Shown here in pieces: positions 7,429 through 15,801 of a stretch of DNA of 20,981 bases (positions are counted from its first letter, which is position 1; each line of letters opens with the position of its first letter). The notes under the pieces were generated by a model. That model did no database searches and had not been told where the DNA came from. It saw nothing but the letters and a program-made list of their open reading frames with translations. Made by a program: the position numbers and the translations under genes. Origin of the DNA: a virus. Location: positions 1-20,981 of the IMG/VR virus record IMGVR_UViG_3300041809_002094; one strand, written 5' to 3'.

Positions 7429-8847
7429 ATGCCTAAAATCGCAGAACTCTTGCAGCAACGTGCGCGCGCCTTCGACGAATTCAAGACGCTCGCTGAAAAA
7501 CCTTCGCTCACCGAAGCCGAACAGGCGGAATACGAGACGAAGAAACGCGCCGTCACCAACCTCGACGCGCAGATCGCCCGCGCCCGCGAAGCGCAGGCGC
7601 TGTCTGCCGACACGGCGAAACCGGTTGCAGGGCAAGATGCCCCCGATGCCAAGGTAGCAGCGACGGTCGAAAAAGACCGTTATGTCAAGGAACGCAGCCT
7701 TGTGATCGGTGCCGCAGCCAAAATGATGGCCTACGGTGGTGGCAATCTGTTCAACGCACGTCAGGCCTCGGTCGAGGTCTATGGCGAAAGTCATCCGGTG
7801 ACCCGCGCTCTGGTCGCTTCGACTGGCCCGGCTGGCGGCTTCATCGTTCCGCCCGATTACATGAACGAGGTCATCGAACTGCTGCGCCCGGCAGCGGTTG
7901 TGCGCGGCTCCAACCCGCGTGTCATCCCCATGCCGCGAGGCACGATGACCTTGCCCGGTCAGGCAAGCCCGGCAACCGCCAGCTACGGCGCAGAGGGTTC
8001 GCAGATCGCCACGTCGCAGCAGACCCTGAAGCAGATCGTCGCCAGCTTCAAGAAACTGACGGCTCTGGTGCCGATCTCCAACGATCTCATGCGCTACGCC
8101 GATCCGGCGATCGACGCCTTGGTGCGCGACGATCTGGTCGAAGTGATTGCGTTGCGTGAAGACCTTGCTTTCCTGCTCGGCGATGGCACGCAGGCGGCCC
8201 CTATGGGCTTTACCGGCTTCGCCAACGCATGGGCTGTATCGCAAGGGGGCACCGCGGGCATGTGGAGTTCCACCGGCAATTCGACAGCAGCCGTCAACGG
8301 CGCATCCGGCAATCCGTTGCTCGGCCAGAACGGCGGAAACTTCATCACGTCCAACGGGAACTACACCGAACCTACCGTTGTCAGTGAGTTGACCGGCCTG
8401 ATCAACCGATTGGACGTCGCCAATGTGCCCGACCGGCGCCGCATGTGGTTCATGCATCACCGGACTTACAACTACCTGTTCGGTTTGCTGAACAGCCTCG
8501 GCCTCTATGTCTTCCGCGACGAATTGTCGCGCGGAACGCTCTATGGCTATCCGTTCAAGAAAACCACCCAGTTGCCGATCAACGTATGGGATCCCACCGG
8601 CACGAATAAGGATTGCTCGTTCATCATCCTCGCGGAAATGAGCGAGGCCATGATCCTCGACTCGATGAGCCTGGAACTCGCCGTGTCGCGCGAAGGCACC
8701 TACACAGACGCCAACGGCAATATGGTGTCGTCCTTCCAATACGACCAGACGCTGATCCGCGCCATCACCGAACACGACTTCCAGCTCCGCCACGACTCCG
8801 GTTGCGCGGTTCTGCAGTTTGTTCGTTGGGCGCCGACTGTTCAATAA
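7429..8847 (+). CDS. Major capsid protein, HK97 family
   Basis: 472 residues. Residues 1 to about 110 are a helical, charged delta-type region (KIAELLQQRARAFDEFKTL, then AEQAEYETKKRAVTNLDAQI) that acts as an internal scaffold and is normally removed by the protease. The mature fold starts around ALVASTGPAGGFIVPPDY, followed by the E-loop and P-domain segments LRPAAVVRGSNPRVIPMPRG, LVPISNDLMRY and REDLAFLLGDG. GGAG at 7417-7420 gives a strong start at ATG 7429. It is the most abundant virion protein, which agrees with the special leader upstream. Confidence 0.97.
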   Translation: MPKIAELLQQRARAFDEFKTLAEKPSLTEAEQAEYETKKRAVTNLDAQIARAREAQALSADTAKPVAGQDAPDAKVAATVEKDRYVKERSLVIGAAAKMMAYGGGNLFNARQASVEVYGESHPVTRALVASTGPAGGFIVPPDYMNEVIELLRPAAVVRGSNPRVIPMPRGTMTLPGQASPATASYGAEGSQIATSQQTLKQIVASFKKLTALVPISNDLMRYADPAIDALVRDDLVEVIALREDLAFLLGDGTQAAPMGFTGFANAWAVSQGGTAGMWSSTGNSTAAVNGASGNPLLGQNGGNFITSNGNYTEPTVVSELTGLINRLDVANVPDRRRMWFMHHRTYNYLFGLLNSLGLYVFRDELSRGTLYGYPFKKTTQLPINVWDPTGTNKDCSFIILAEMSEAMILDSMSLELAVSREGTYTDANGNMVSSFQYDQTLIRAITEHDFQLRHDSGCAVLQFVRWAPTVQ

Positions 8848-8883
8848 ACGACCAACTTAATCATCTAACTCTGGAGGATTTCC

Positions 8884-9321
8884 ATGTCTGATATCACCAC
8901 ACAACGCAACATCGGTTCGCTTATCGCCCCGGTCACAGGCGTATTTCCGCAGTCCGCCGCTACCGGCACCGTTAACGGTGTCAGCATCGACCGTACGTTG
9001 CACAATCTTGCCGGTTCCTGTGAAATGCTGCAGGCCATAGGATCGGCAAGCGGCGCTCCCACGGCGCTCAGCGTGCAAACCACCCTGCAACACTCGCCTG
9101 ATAACGTCACTTGGAGCAACTACCAGTTTGGCGGCGTGACGCAGCAGACGGCAGCGCTCACAACAGCGAACAGTTCGAACACAGCCGCTATCGATCTTAC
9201 AGGGGCTTACCGCTTTATTCGCACAACAACGACCATCGCCTTCACAGGCGGCACCACGCCGACAATTCCGATCACGACCAACGTCGTTCTCGGCGGCGAG
9301 CGCGTGCTGGTGGCGGCATAA
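8884..9321 (+). CDS. Probable head decoration or structural protein
   Basis: 145 residues, unrecognised at family level. Composition is Thr, Ser, Ala and Gly rich with alternating beta pattern (TLQHSPDNVTWSNYQFGG, AYRFIRTTTTIAFTGG), no signal peptide and no membrane segment. This and the place directly after the capsid gene suggest a surface decoration or stabilising protein. A strong ribosome-binding site, GGAGG at 8873-8877, suggests high expression. Function is inferred from position and composition. Confidence 0.75.
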   Translation: MSDITTQRNIGSLIAPVTGVFPQSAATGTVNGVSIDRTLHNLAGSCEMLQAIGSASGAPTALSVQTTLQHSPDNVTWSNYQFGGVTQQTAALTTANSSNTAAIDLTGAYRFIRTTTTIAFTGGTTPTIPITTNVVLGGERVLVAA

Positions 9322-9324
9322 GCC

Positions 9325-9579
9325 ATGAAAATGGTCGAATTCACCCGCGATATGCGCCCGCAGCGAGCGGGCGAAACGCGGGTCGTTCCCGACGCCGTGG
9401 CGGAAAAGCTGATCGCGGCCGGAGACGCCAAGCCCCGCGACAGCGTGTTTGACAAGGCGGAGTCGCGGTTGCGTCCCCTTCCGGAGTACGGATCGGACTC
9501 CGCGCAGCCTCGGCGCGTCAAAAACAGTCCAGCAAAACCGTCCATCGGCAAGTCCTACAAAACCCGCAAACGGGGTTGA
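9325..9579 (+). CDS. Small hypothetical head-region protein
   Basis: 84 residues. The N-terminal half (VEFTRDMRPQRAGETRVVPD then AVAEKLIAAGDA) looks like the small beta-barrel proteins often found just after phage capsid genes; the C-terminal half is basic and probably disordered (KNSPAKPSIGKSYKTRKRG). It begins three bases after the upstream stop and ends one base before the connector gene, so it is translated as part of the operon. Exact function unknown. Confidence 0.7.
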   Translation: MKMVEFTRDMRPQRAGETRVVPDAVAEKLIAAGDAKPRDSVFDKAESRLRPLPEYGSDSAQPRRVKNSPAKPSIGKSYKTRKRG

Positions 9580-9580
9580 T

Positions 9581-10267
9581 ATGTCCGTTCGCATCGTCTC
9601 CTCGGTTTTGACAGCGGCGTCAAGTTACGACCTGACAACGCTGGCCAATATCAAGGACGATTTGGCCATACCAGCGACGGATACCTCCAGCGACACGACG
9701 CTTGCCCGGTTCATCACCGAGCAATCGGCGCTGGTGGCGCAATATTGCAACCGCGTGTTCACCATCGAGACAGTGCAGGACGTCATCATGCCTGATCGGG
9801 ATCCGTATCCCTATCAGGTCACCGGCATGATGTCCGAATTGCAACTGTCGCGCTGGCCGGTTGTTTCGGTGACGTCGGTAACGGATCAGGTTTTCGTCGG
9901 CGTCGACAATACGCTGGACGAAGGGGGCGATTTTATCGTCGATCTGGAACGCGGCTGGCTAACCAAACTCGATCCCAACACCGGTTATCCCACCGGCTGG
10001 AGTCCAGACCAATACACCATCCAGTACACGGCAGGTTATTTCACGCCCGGCACGACAAATCCGCCCGCCGATCTGGAAATGGCCGTGCTTCGGCTGGTCA
10101 CCGCCCGTTTCAAGGCGCGCGGGCGCGATCCTTTCCTGCGCAGTCAGGGCGAACCCGGCGTCGGTCAGGAGCAATACTGGATCGGCGCATTGCCGGGGCA
10201 GACGGGGCCGTTCCCGCCCGACATTGCGTCTGTTTTGGAAAAGTACCGCGTACCGTTGGCGAGGTAA
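9581..10267 (+). CDS. Head-tail connector protein, HK97 gp6-like
   Basis: 228 residues. The frame opens earlier, but ATG 9581 directly follows the upstream TGA and gives the typical start. LTTLANIKDDLAIPATDTS and ARFITEQSALVAQYCNRVF form the N-terminal helical part of gp6-like adaptors, and YTIQYTAGYFTPG followed by DLEMAVLRLVTARF is the usual C-terminal signature. The protein docks under the portal and links head to tail. Its position after the capsid genes and before the gp10-like protein fits. Confidence 0.88.
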   Translation: MSVRIVSSVLTAASSYDLTTLANIKDDLAIPATDTSSDTTLARFITEQSALVAQYCNRVFTIETVQDVIMPDRDPYPYQVTGMMSELQLSRWPVVSVTSVTDQVFVGVDNTLDEGGDFIVDLERGWLTKLDPNTGYPTGWSPDQYTIQYTAGYFTPGTTNPPADLEMAVLRLVTARFKARGRDPFLRSQGEPGVGQEQYWIGALPGQTGPFPPDIASVLEKYRVPLAR

Positions 10268-10269
10268 GA

Positions 10270-10767
10270 ATGGACTTTAGCGCCGTTATCGTCGGCGACC
10301 GTCGCGTTGTCGCCCGTTTCGATGAATGGCCATCGGAAATCCACAATACGCTGCTTGAGCGCATCCGCGCCTTGACCGGCGAATTGGAAGCGAGGGTTCG
10401 CGCACTGGCGCCGGAACGTACAGGCAAGCTCAAAAACGAGATTGCCTCACGTCTCTTCGACGATCCGCAGAAGATCAAGGGGCTGGTGACGCTGGACGGC
10501 GATCTGCCCGGTTCGGAATACGCCAAGGCGGCGGCGTTGGAATACGGCGCGCCGGGTCGTGGTGGACGTTTCAAGGTGCGCGCTTACCACCGCACCATCT
10601 CGGAAGCTTACGGACGCGATATTTCGCCCAAAAGCATCGACATCGCAGCTTATTCGCGCGTCGCCAATATCGATGCGCGGCTTTATTTGCGTACCGGCCT
10701 TGCCGGCATGGAAGACGAAGCGGCGGCGGAATTGGCCACGGCGATGAACCAGAGGTTCAAGGAATGA
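10270..10767 (+). CDS. HK97 gp10-like head-tail joining protein
   Basis: 165 residues. The pattern ELEARVRALAPERTGKLKNE (about residues 38-57), then AAALEYGAPGRGG and the C-terminal RLYLRTGLAGMEDEAAAELA, matches the gp10 family of HK97-type phages, whose members act at the head-tail junction or in tail completion. GAGG at 10261-10264, overlapping the upstream gene's end, precedes ATG 10270. Confidence 0.85.
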   Translation: MDFSAVIVGDRRVVARFDEWPSEIHNTLLERIRALTGELEARVRALAPERTGKLKNEIASRLFDDPQKIKGLVTLDGDLPGSEYAKAAALEYGAPGRGGRFKVRAYHRTISEAYGRDISPKSIDIAAYSRVANIDARLYLRTGLAGMEDEAAAELATAMNQRFKE

Positions 10768-10771
10768 CCAA

Positions 10772-11194
10772 ATGCGCGAAGATATCATATCCGCCTTGTT
10801 TGAAGTCGCGCTTACGGCAGCCAAATTCAACACCAGCGGTCGCCGCCTGCAATTGTGGAGCAAGGTCTCGTCCTTTCCGGCGCTGTTTGTCCAGTCCATC
10901 GGCACACGCTACCCACCGCGCGACATACGCGGCCTCCCGCCAGAGCGCACGATCACAGCCGAACTTTGGGTCTATACCGATGTCGGCAAGGATCCGAACG
11001 CCAATCCCGAAGAAGCTCTCAACGACATCATCGACGCCATCGAGGCGGCATTGGCCCCGAGCGTCGTAAGCGGCGTTCAAACGCTCGGCGGCCTCGTGTC
11101 ACACTGCTGGATCGAAGGCGAAATCGAACAGTTTCCCGGCGTGCTTGACGGCATCGCCAAAGCCATCATCCCCGTGAAAATCCTGATCCCGTAA
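10772..11194 (+). CDS. Tail terminator, DUF3168-like
   Basis: 140 residues. The N-terminal helix MREDIISALFEVALTAAK, a central PPRDIRGLPP segment, ELWVYTD and the alternating C-terminal strands fit DUF3168 proteins, the equivalent of gene 8 of gene transfer agents, which cap the growing tail tube. AAGGA at 10759-10763 lies eight bases before ATG 10772. It is followed by a 103-base leader carrying the repeated two-hairpin element. Confidence 0.8.
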   Translation: MREDIISALFEVALTAAKFNTSGRRLQLWSKVSSFPALFVQSIGTRYPPRDIRGLPPERTITAELWVYTDVGKDPNANPEEALNDIIDAIEAALAPSVVSGVQTLGGLVSHCWIEGEIEQFPGVLDGIAKAIIPVKILIP

Positions 11195-11230
11195 TTCCAT
11201 AATTCCACCGGCCACCCTGTGGAAAGCCGT

Positions 11231-11297
11231 AACCTGCCCTTCGGCAAGGCAACCACACCGTCGTGATGACGGCATATCCCTTAGATGGAGTCCAAAA
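11231..11297 (+). promoter_or_regulatory. Two-hairpin leader of the tail tube gene (copy B of a repeated element)
   Basis: Copy B of the leader before the capsid gene. Hairpin 1 is TGCC-CTTC-GGCA at 11235-11246. Hairpin 2 is CCGTC-GTGAT-GACGG at 11258-11272, identical to copy A. TTAGATGGAG at 11281-11290 is the ribosome-binding segment, seven bases before ATG 11298. The bases between hairpin 2 and TTAGATGGAG and those around hairpin 1 have diverged, so the stem, loop and ribosome-binding parts look selectively kept. Confidence 0.7.
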
Positions 11298-12080
11298 ATG
11301 CCTCTTGAACAATACAGCTTTGGTGCCGGAACCTTGTTTCTTGTGCGCACCGATATCGCAACGCCTTCGCCTACGCGCGTCGGCACATTGCAGAACATCA
11401 ACGTCGACATGTCGTTCGACGCCAAGGAATTGATCGGCCAATACCAGGCGCCGGTCGCCGTCGCACGCGGCAAGATGAAGATCACGGGAAAGGCCAAGTT
11501 CGCCAAAATCAACGCCCGCGCTCTCAATGATGCCTTCTTCGGCCAGAACCTCGCTACCGGCGAGCAGATTCAGGTTGTCGACGAAGGTGGGCCGAGCGGC
11601 ACGGCGATTCCGGCCAGTCCTTACCAAATTGTCGTCGCTAACGGCGCGCAGATGTCGTCGGCCAGTCCCGGCATCGATCTCGGCGTGTTCAACGCCGCCA
11701 CCGGCATCCAGCTTGCGCGCGTTGCATCGGCGCCGACGGCAGGCCAGTACAGTTGCGACATGACCACGGGTACCTACACCTTCAGCGAAGCCGATGAAAC
11801 TGCCGGAATCAAGGTTGTCATCTCCTACACCTATTTTGAGACGACAACCGGCGGCCGCATCACTGCCTACAACCAGTTGATGGGTTCGTCGCCGATATTC
11901 CGGCTCAACCTTGGCAACAGCTTTCAGGGAAACAAACTGGCGCTGAGCCTCTACCAATGCATCCCCACCAAGACCGCGTGGGAGTTCAAGAACGAGGATT
12001 TCACCATTCCCGATTTTGAGTTCTCGGCTTTTGCCGACAACCTTGGCCGCATCTTCGACTGGTCTAGCGACCAGATTTAA
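11298..12080 (+). CDS. Major tail tube protein
   Basis: 260 residues. The N-terminal half has NINVDMSFDAKELIGQYQ and KMKITGKAKFAKINARALND, typical of siphophage tube proteins; an inserted middle region has YSCDMTTGTYTFSEADE and a strand-rich VVISYTYFETTTGG. The C-terminal part, TAWEFKNEDFTIPDFEF then FADNLGRIFDWSSDQI, is the common ending. The protein polymerises into the hollow tail tube; its position between tail terminator and chaperone genes fits exactly. Confidence 0.88.
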   Translation: MPLEQYSFGAGTLFLVRTDIATPSPTRVGTLQNINVDMSFDAKELIGQYQAPVAVARGKMKITGKAKFAKINARALNDAFFGQNLATGEQIQVVDEGGPSGTAIPASPYQIVVANGAQMSSASPGIDLGVFNAATGIQLARVASAPTAGQYSCDMTTGTYTFSEADETAGIKVVISYTYFETTTGGRITAYNQLMGSSPIFRLNLGNSFQGNKLALSLYQCIPTKTAWEFKNEDFTIPDFEFSAFADNLGRIFDWSSDQI

Positions 12081-12109
12081 TCTCCAACCGAACGGCATCG
12101 TCGCGGTCA

Positions 12110-12131
12110 CGCCCCGATCAAATCCGGGGCG
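12110..12131 (+). terminator. Strong hairpin after the tail tube gene
   Basis: CGCCCCG (12110-12116), an eight-base loop, then CGGGGCG (12125-12131): a perfect seven-base GC-rich stem 30 bases after the tail tube stop. Only a short TTT follows at 12135-12137, so full intrinsic termination is doubtful. It could attenuate transcription or protect the 3' end of the tail tube message, lowering expression of the chaperone and tape measure genes. No other terminator is seen before them. Confidence 0.5.
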
Positions 12132-12173
12132 GACTTTGCGCGTGTTGTCGCAGCAAACTGAAAGGAACCTATA

Positions 12174-12536
12174 ATGTCCAATGATCGCACCATTACGCTG
12201 GGCGGCCAGGATTTTCCCATAGCACCTCTTACCTTGGGCCAAATGCGCCAGGCTGGCCCGGCCTTTACGCGCATCGGCATTGAAACCACCGATGGCATGG
12301 GAGCGCAGACGACCCTCCTCTATCTCGCCATGCATGCGGCGAATCCTGCCGTTACGTCCGCTGACGTCGACGCCATCGTCGGCGTCACATTTCCCGAACT
12401 GAAAATGGCGATTGAGACGGTGGCGCGGCTGATGGGCGTCGAGATGCAGGATATCAAGCCGGGGGAAGCGCCGCCGGCTCTGCCGGCAACAGCAGCATCG
12501 GCGACCTCAACTGGGCCGACATCTACGGCAGCCTGA
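12174..12536 (+). CDS. Tail assembly chaperone, short form (lambda gpG-like)
   Basis: 120 residues: ITLGGQDFPIAPLTLGQMRQ, a helical middle (ITSADVDAIVGVTFPELKMA-type segment at 12350-12410) and a low-complexity Ala/Pro/Thr/Ser tail. It matches the gpG-like or GTA gene-10-like position between tube and tape measure genes. AAAGGAACC precedes ATG 12174. The low-complexity tail is what one expects where a ribosome has passed a frameshift site, since the -1 frame is the conserved one from there on. Confidence 0.8.
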   Translation: MSNDRTITLGGQDFPIAPLTLGQMRQAGPAFTRIGIETTDGMGAQTTLLYLAMHAANPAVTSADVDAIVGVTFPELKMAIETVARLMGVEMQDIKPGEAPPALPATAASATSTGPTSTAA

Positions 12537-12673
12537 TGATGGCGTGCGGCTACACGCCGACCGAAATTGATGCTCTGCCTTTCCCCGTCTATCTCGATCT
12601 CCTCGCGTACTGGCGCCGAAATCCGCCCGCCCACCTGCTGCTGAAGTGGTTCGTCGGCTACACGGCGGCGTGA
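12174..12673 (+). CDS. Tail assembly chaperone, long form by -1 frameshift (lambda gpGT-like)
   Basis: The -1 frame is open from 12416 to the TGA at 12671-12673. After a Gly/Ser/Ala linker it encodes DLNWADIYGSLMMACGY, TPTEIDALPFPVYLDLLAYW and a C-terminal LLLKWFVGYTAA, resembling the small chaperone partner (TIGR02216-like) of gene transfer agents. A shift at the G-run 12461-12465 would give one protein of about 166 residues. The coding pattern begins before the only good ATG (12536, overlapping the short form's TGA), which favours frameshift over separate translation, although a coupled start there would give a 45-residue protein. Confidence 0.7.
12461..12487 (+). promoter_or_regulatory. 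Probable -1 frameshift signal
   Basis: The run GGGGGAAG at 12461-12468 is read as CCG-GGG-GAA in the zero frame, so a tRNA on GGG can slip back one base and keep full pairing. Four bases later a perfect hairpin, GCCGG-CTCTG-CCGGC (12473-12487), can stall the ribosome. This is not the ideal lambda heptamer G-GGA-AAG, because the A-site codon GAA would re-pair with GGA and mismatch in the middle. Confidence 0.55.
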
Positions 12674-12730
12674 CGCCGCAGGCTTCTGATTAGTGCGGGG
12701 ATCATATCTTGGCGTGCGCATACTGCTTGA

Positions 12731-12745
12731 AGCAATAGGATTGCT
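12731..12745 (+). promoter_or_regulatory. Hairpin enclosing the tape measure ribosome-binding site
   Basis: AGCAAT (12731-12736), loop AGG, ATTGCT (12740-12745): a six-base stem with a three-base loop ending six bases before ATG 12752. The only Shine-Dalgarno-like sequence, AGGA, lies in the loop and first stem base, so it would be partly hidden. This could keep tape measure synthesis low. The rest of the gap after 12673 shows nothing. Confidence 0.35.
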
Positions 12746-12751
12746 GCCCTC

Positions 12752-15700
12752 ATGTCCTCCAACATCGCCGTTAGCATCAGCGCCGACGTTACCGGCCTTA
12801 CCGCCAAACTCGCCGTCGCAAGGGCCGATCTGTCGGCCACGACCACCGAATTGCGGAACATGGCTGCGCAGATGCGCGCCGCCGGATCCTCCGCGTCTGA
12901 CCAGCTAAAGGCAGGATTGCAGCAAGCGGCGGCGGCAACGGCTTCGGCTCAAAGCAACGTTACAAAGCTTCGTGCCCAAATTCAGTCGGCAAAGCCGCCG
13001 ACAGAGGAGTTGTCTGGTGCCTACGAACACCAATCCCAAATCATCCGCGAAAAGCTGATCCTCGCCCATGAAGCGTTCATGGGCAACTACAAGCGCATGG
13101 CAGGCTCTATGATGGTGCTTACCGAGCGCACCGGCAGCTTGGCTGGAGCCTTCGGAACGCTTATCACTCCGACAACGCTAGTTGCGGCCGCCGTTGTCGC
13201 CGTCGCGGGTGCCTTCGTCGGGGCGCTGGCGGTGGCCGAACGCTGGGGTGAGTCCTTCGGGCAAATCAAGGCGGCGATGGATGCGACAGGCCAGAGCCTT
13301 GGGGTCAACAAAGGCCAGATCGCCTCCTATATCGACAATATCCGGCAACTTCACGGCGCGAACACCGAGACCGCGACCGAAATGGTTGAAATGTTCGCGC
13401 GGCAGCGCGATATCGGGGTCGGGTCTTACGTTGCGTTGGGTCAGGCGGCCGCCGGTTATGCGCGTGTCACTGGCAGCGATGTTCCCAAGGCGACCGAGGA
13501 GCTGATCTCGGCGCTCGATGGCGGCTATGACAGCCTTTCGAAGCTCGACCAGCGGTTTTCTTTCCTATCGCCTACGCAGGCGCAAGCGATCCACGACTTC
13601 GAGGAAAGCGGGCAGAAAGCGCAGGCTTTTGCCGTCGCCATCAGCGCCTTGCAGGCGAAGTTCGGGCCACTGGTCAATGACGGCCTGACGCCACTGCAGA
13701 ACAGCACAAACGACCTTAAAAACGCATGGCAGAACCTCACCCGTGCCATCGGCGACAGCAGTTGGGCGAACGCCTTTAATGCCGGCGTTGCCCATGTGCT
13801 TGAGGGCTTGGCATACCTGATTAATGGTTTCCATAGTGCCAAACAAGCCGTCACGGCATTTTCCGCAAGCGCCACGGTACCGACAGCCGGTGTTCCGACA
13901 TCAGGCGGTGGCGGCAGTAACAAAAGTGAACAACTTCGCATCCTGCGCGAAATTCAGGACGAGAACTTCCGCCTTAAAGCCGACGATGCGGAGCGTAGCC
14001 GCATCAAAAAGGAACTGGCGCGCGACGAAGAGGCGCTGAAGACGGCCACCGGCGGCGAAGCGGCGATCATTCAAGACAACATCGCCTTGCTGCAGCGCCA
14101 GCAGCGGGAAGTGAACAATCGCGTCGGCTCCGGCCAAATGCAGGATTTGCGCGACCAGCTTGAGCAAGAACTGGTTGCCCGTCGCTTGGTTGGCGAGCAG
14201 GAAAAGCAATACGAGCTGAAGTTCTGGCAGGAGCATCTCGATCAGGTGCAGGCCGGATCGAAAGCGGAACTCCAAATCCGCAAACAAATCGCAGCCGATC
14301 AGCATGAAATAGACACCAAGGCGTTGTCCGACGAATGGCAGAATTTCTCGGAAACCATGCGCCTCAAGATCGAGGCGTCGAAAAGCAACGTCGCGCAGCA
14401 GATTGCGCTGGCCGAGCAATGGGTCGATAAGGGCCAAGACCTCTACGGCAGCGATATCAAGAACTACAAGTCCGCGCTCGACGAGAAAGCGCGTCTGCTT
14501 CAGCAGCAAATCCAGAACGACCGCAAGATCCGCGAGATCGCGCTGGCAAGCCAAGCGGAGATCGCCAAGATCGATCTTGCGGGAGCGCCCGCGCCGAAAG
14601 GCAAAGGCGGCGAGAGCATCCTCGACTCTTTGTTCGGCGACGTCAGCGGCGATGGAGCAAAAGCCGAACTCGACCGCCGCATGAACGCGCTGACGCTGGA
14701 GTTTCAGGCCAAACAGGCCGAATTCCAGAACATCATCAGCGACAGCAACAGTACGCCGGTTCAGATCGCCGAGGCGCAGTCCAAGCTGGGAGCGGCCACC
14801 GAGCAATACGCCGTCGATGCCGCCAATCTCAACAAACAGGCGGCGCAACAGGTCACGCAAGCATGGGAGAGCGCGTTCGCCCCCATAGAACACGCCTTCG
14901 ACTCCTCCATCGAAGGCATGCTGCGCGGTACGCAGACCTTGCAGGAAGGGATGCGCAAACTGGCGCAATCCATGGTGCTGAGCTTTATCCAGTCAGGCAT
15001 CAAGCAATCGTTCTCCGGGCTTGCGCGGGAAATGGCGAGCCTTACCGCGCCGATGTTCGGATCCGGCGGCGCGGCGCGAGACGCTGGCTCGCTGGTCGGC
15101 CTCGGCTCCGGCGCGGCTGGGGTCGGTGGCCAGACGGCGCAAGCCACGGCGCTCACGGCCAACACGACGGCTTTGACGTCGCTAACGGCGGCTCTGTCCG
15201 GCCATAGCGCGCTTATGACCGCCAACACGACGGCCACAACGGCAGGAACGGCTGCGACGACCAGCAACACGGCATCGCAAACCACAAATTTGCTCGGCAA
15301 CACCGTTCAGACGGATATCAACACAAGCGCCGTCGCTGCCAACACGGCTGCGGTGTCTTCGGAATCCGCAGCCTCAGGCGGCGGGTTCTTCGGCAGCATG
15401 ATGAGCTTTCTGCCGGCCTTCGATGTCGGCAGCAATAGCGTGCCGCGCGACATGGTGGCGCAAGTCCATCAAGGCGAGATCATCGTTCCCGCAGCGAAAG
15501 CTGCCGGTATCCGTTCCGGCCAGTCCATGCTCGGATTTGGCGGCGGCACGCGAATGGCGCTGCCTCAAGGCGCGGCTGAAAATCTGCGGGCGGTGAATTC
15601 AAACGAACCGCCGAGCGCCATCGGTGGAAACACTGACAATTCCCGTTCATCGGGCGACGTCAATTTTCACTATTCGCCATCCATCAATGCCCGCAACAAC

Positions 15701-15790
15701 GTGGATCTTGAAACCGTGCTTATGCAACAAGGAGGGTCGATGCGGCGATGGCTCAACAATCAGATGCGCAACGGATCGTTCAAGGCGTAA
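12752..15790 (+). CDS. Tape measure protein
   Basis: 1012 residues, the longest gene here. It begins with a helical region (SISADVTGLTAKLAVARADL) as in many siphophage tape measures. A hydrophobic stretch at about 131-160 (ITPTTLVAAAVVAVAGAFVG) can enter the membrane during DNA ejection. Long coiled-coil-like segments rich in Glu, Lys and Gln run from about 390 to 670, and an Ala/Thr/Asn low-complexity region at about 800-865. The C-terminus has VPRDMVAQVHQGEIIVPAAK, a common tape measure ending. Length sets tail length; at the usual 1.5 angstrom per residue this suggests a tail of roughly 150 nm. Starts at ATG 12752. Confidence 0.95.
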   Translation: MSSNIAVSISADVTGLTAKLAVARADLSATTTELRNMAAQMRAAGSSASDQLKAGLQQAAAATASAQSNVTKLRAQIQSAKPPTEELSGAYEHQSQIIREKLILAHEAFMGNYKRMAGSMMVLTERTGSLAGAFGTLITPTTLVAAAVVAVAGAFVGALAVAERWGESFGQIKAAMDATGQSLGVNKGQIASYIDNIRQLHGANTETATEMVEMFARQRDIGVGSYVALGQAAAGYARVTGSDVPKATEELISALDGGYDSLSKLDQRFSFLSPTQAQAIHDFEESGQKAQAFAVAISALQAKFGPLVNDGLTPLQNSTNDLKNAWQNLTRAIGDSSWANAFNAGVAHVLEGLAYLINGFHSAKQAVTAFSASATVPTAGVPTSGGGGSNKSEQLRILREIQDENFRLKADDAERSRIKKELARDEEALKTATGGEAAIIQDNIALLQRQQREVNNRVGSGQMQDLRDQLEQELVARRLVGEQEKQYELKFWQEHLDQVQAGSKAELQIRKQIAADQHEIDTKALSDEWQNFSETMRLKIEASKSNVAQQIALAEQWVDKGQDLYGSDIKNYKSALDEKARLLQQQIQNDRKIREIALASQAEIAKIDLAGAPAPKGKGGESILDSLFGDVSGDGAKAELDRRMNALTLEFQAKQAEFQNIISDSNSTPVQIAEAQSKLGAATEQYAVDAANLNKQAAQQVTQAWESAFAPIEHAFDSSIEGMLRGTQTLQEGMRKLAQSMVLSFIQSGIKQSFSGLAREMASLTAPMFGSGGAARDAGSLVGLGSGAAGVGGQTAQATALTANTTALTSLTAALSGHSALMTANTTATTAGTAATTSNTASQTTNLLGNTVQTDINTSAVAANTAAVSSESAASGGGFFGSMMSFLPAFDVGSNSVPRDMVAQVHQGEIIVPAAKAAGIRSGQSMLGFGGGTRMALPQGAAENLRAVNSNEPPSAIGGNTDNSRSSGDVNFHYSPSINARNNVDLETVLMQQGGSMRRWLNNQMRNGSFKA

Positions 15791-15801
15791 TGATCAAATG
15801 A

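Noticed and set aside
7411-8844. 477-codon open frame on the - strand opposite the capsid gene
   Set aside because: Shadow of a GC-rich gene on the other strand; the + frame is a clear HK97 capsid protein. The same holds for the long - frames at 11166-12335 and 13901-14968.
12693-12908. 71-codon + frame overlapping the tape measure start
   Set aside because: Uses GTG without a ribosome-binding site and overlaps the tape measure N-terminus; translation is low-complexity Pro/Ala/Ser.
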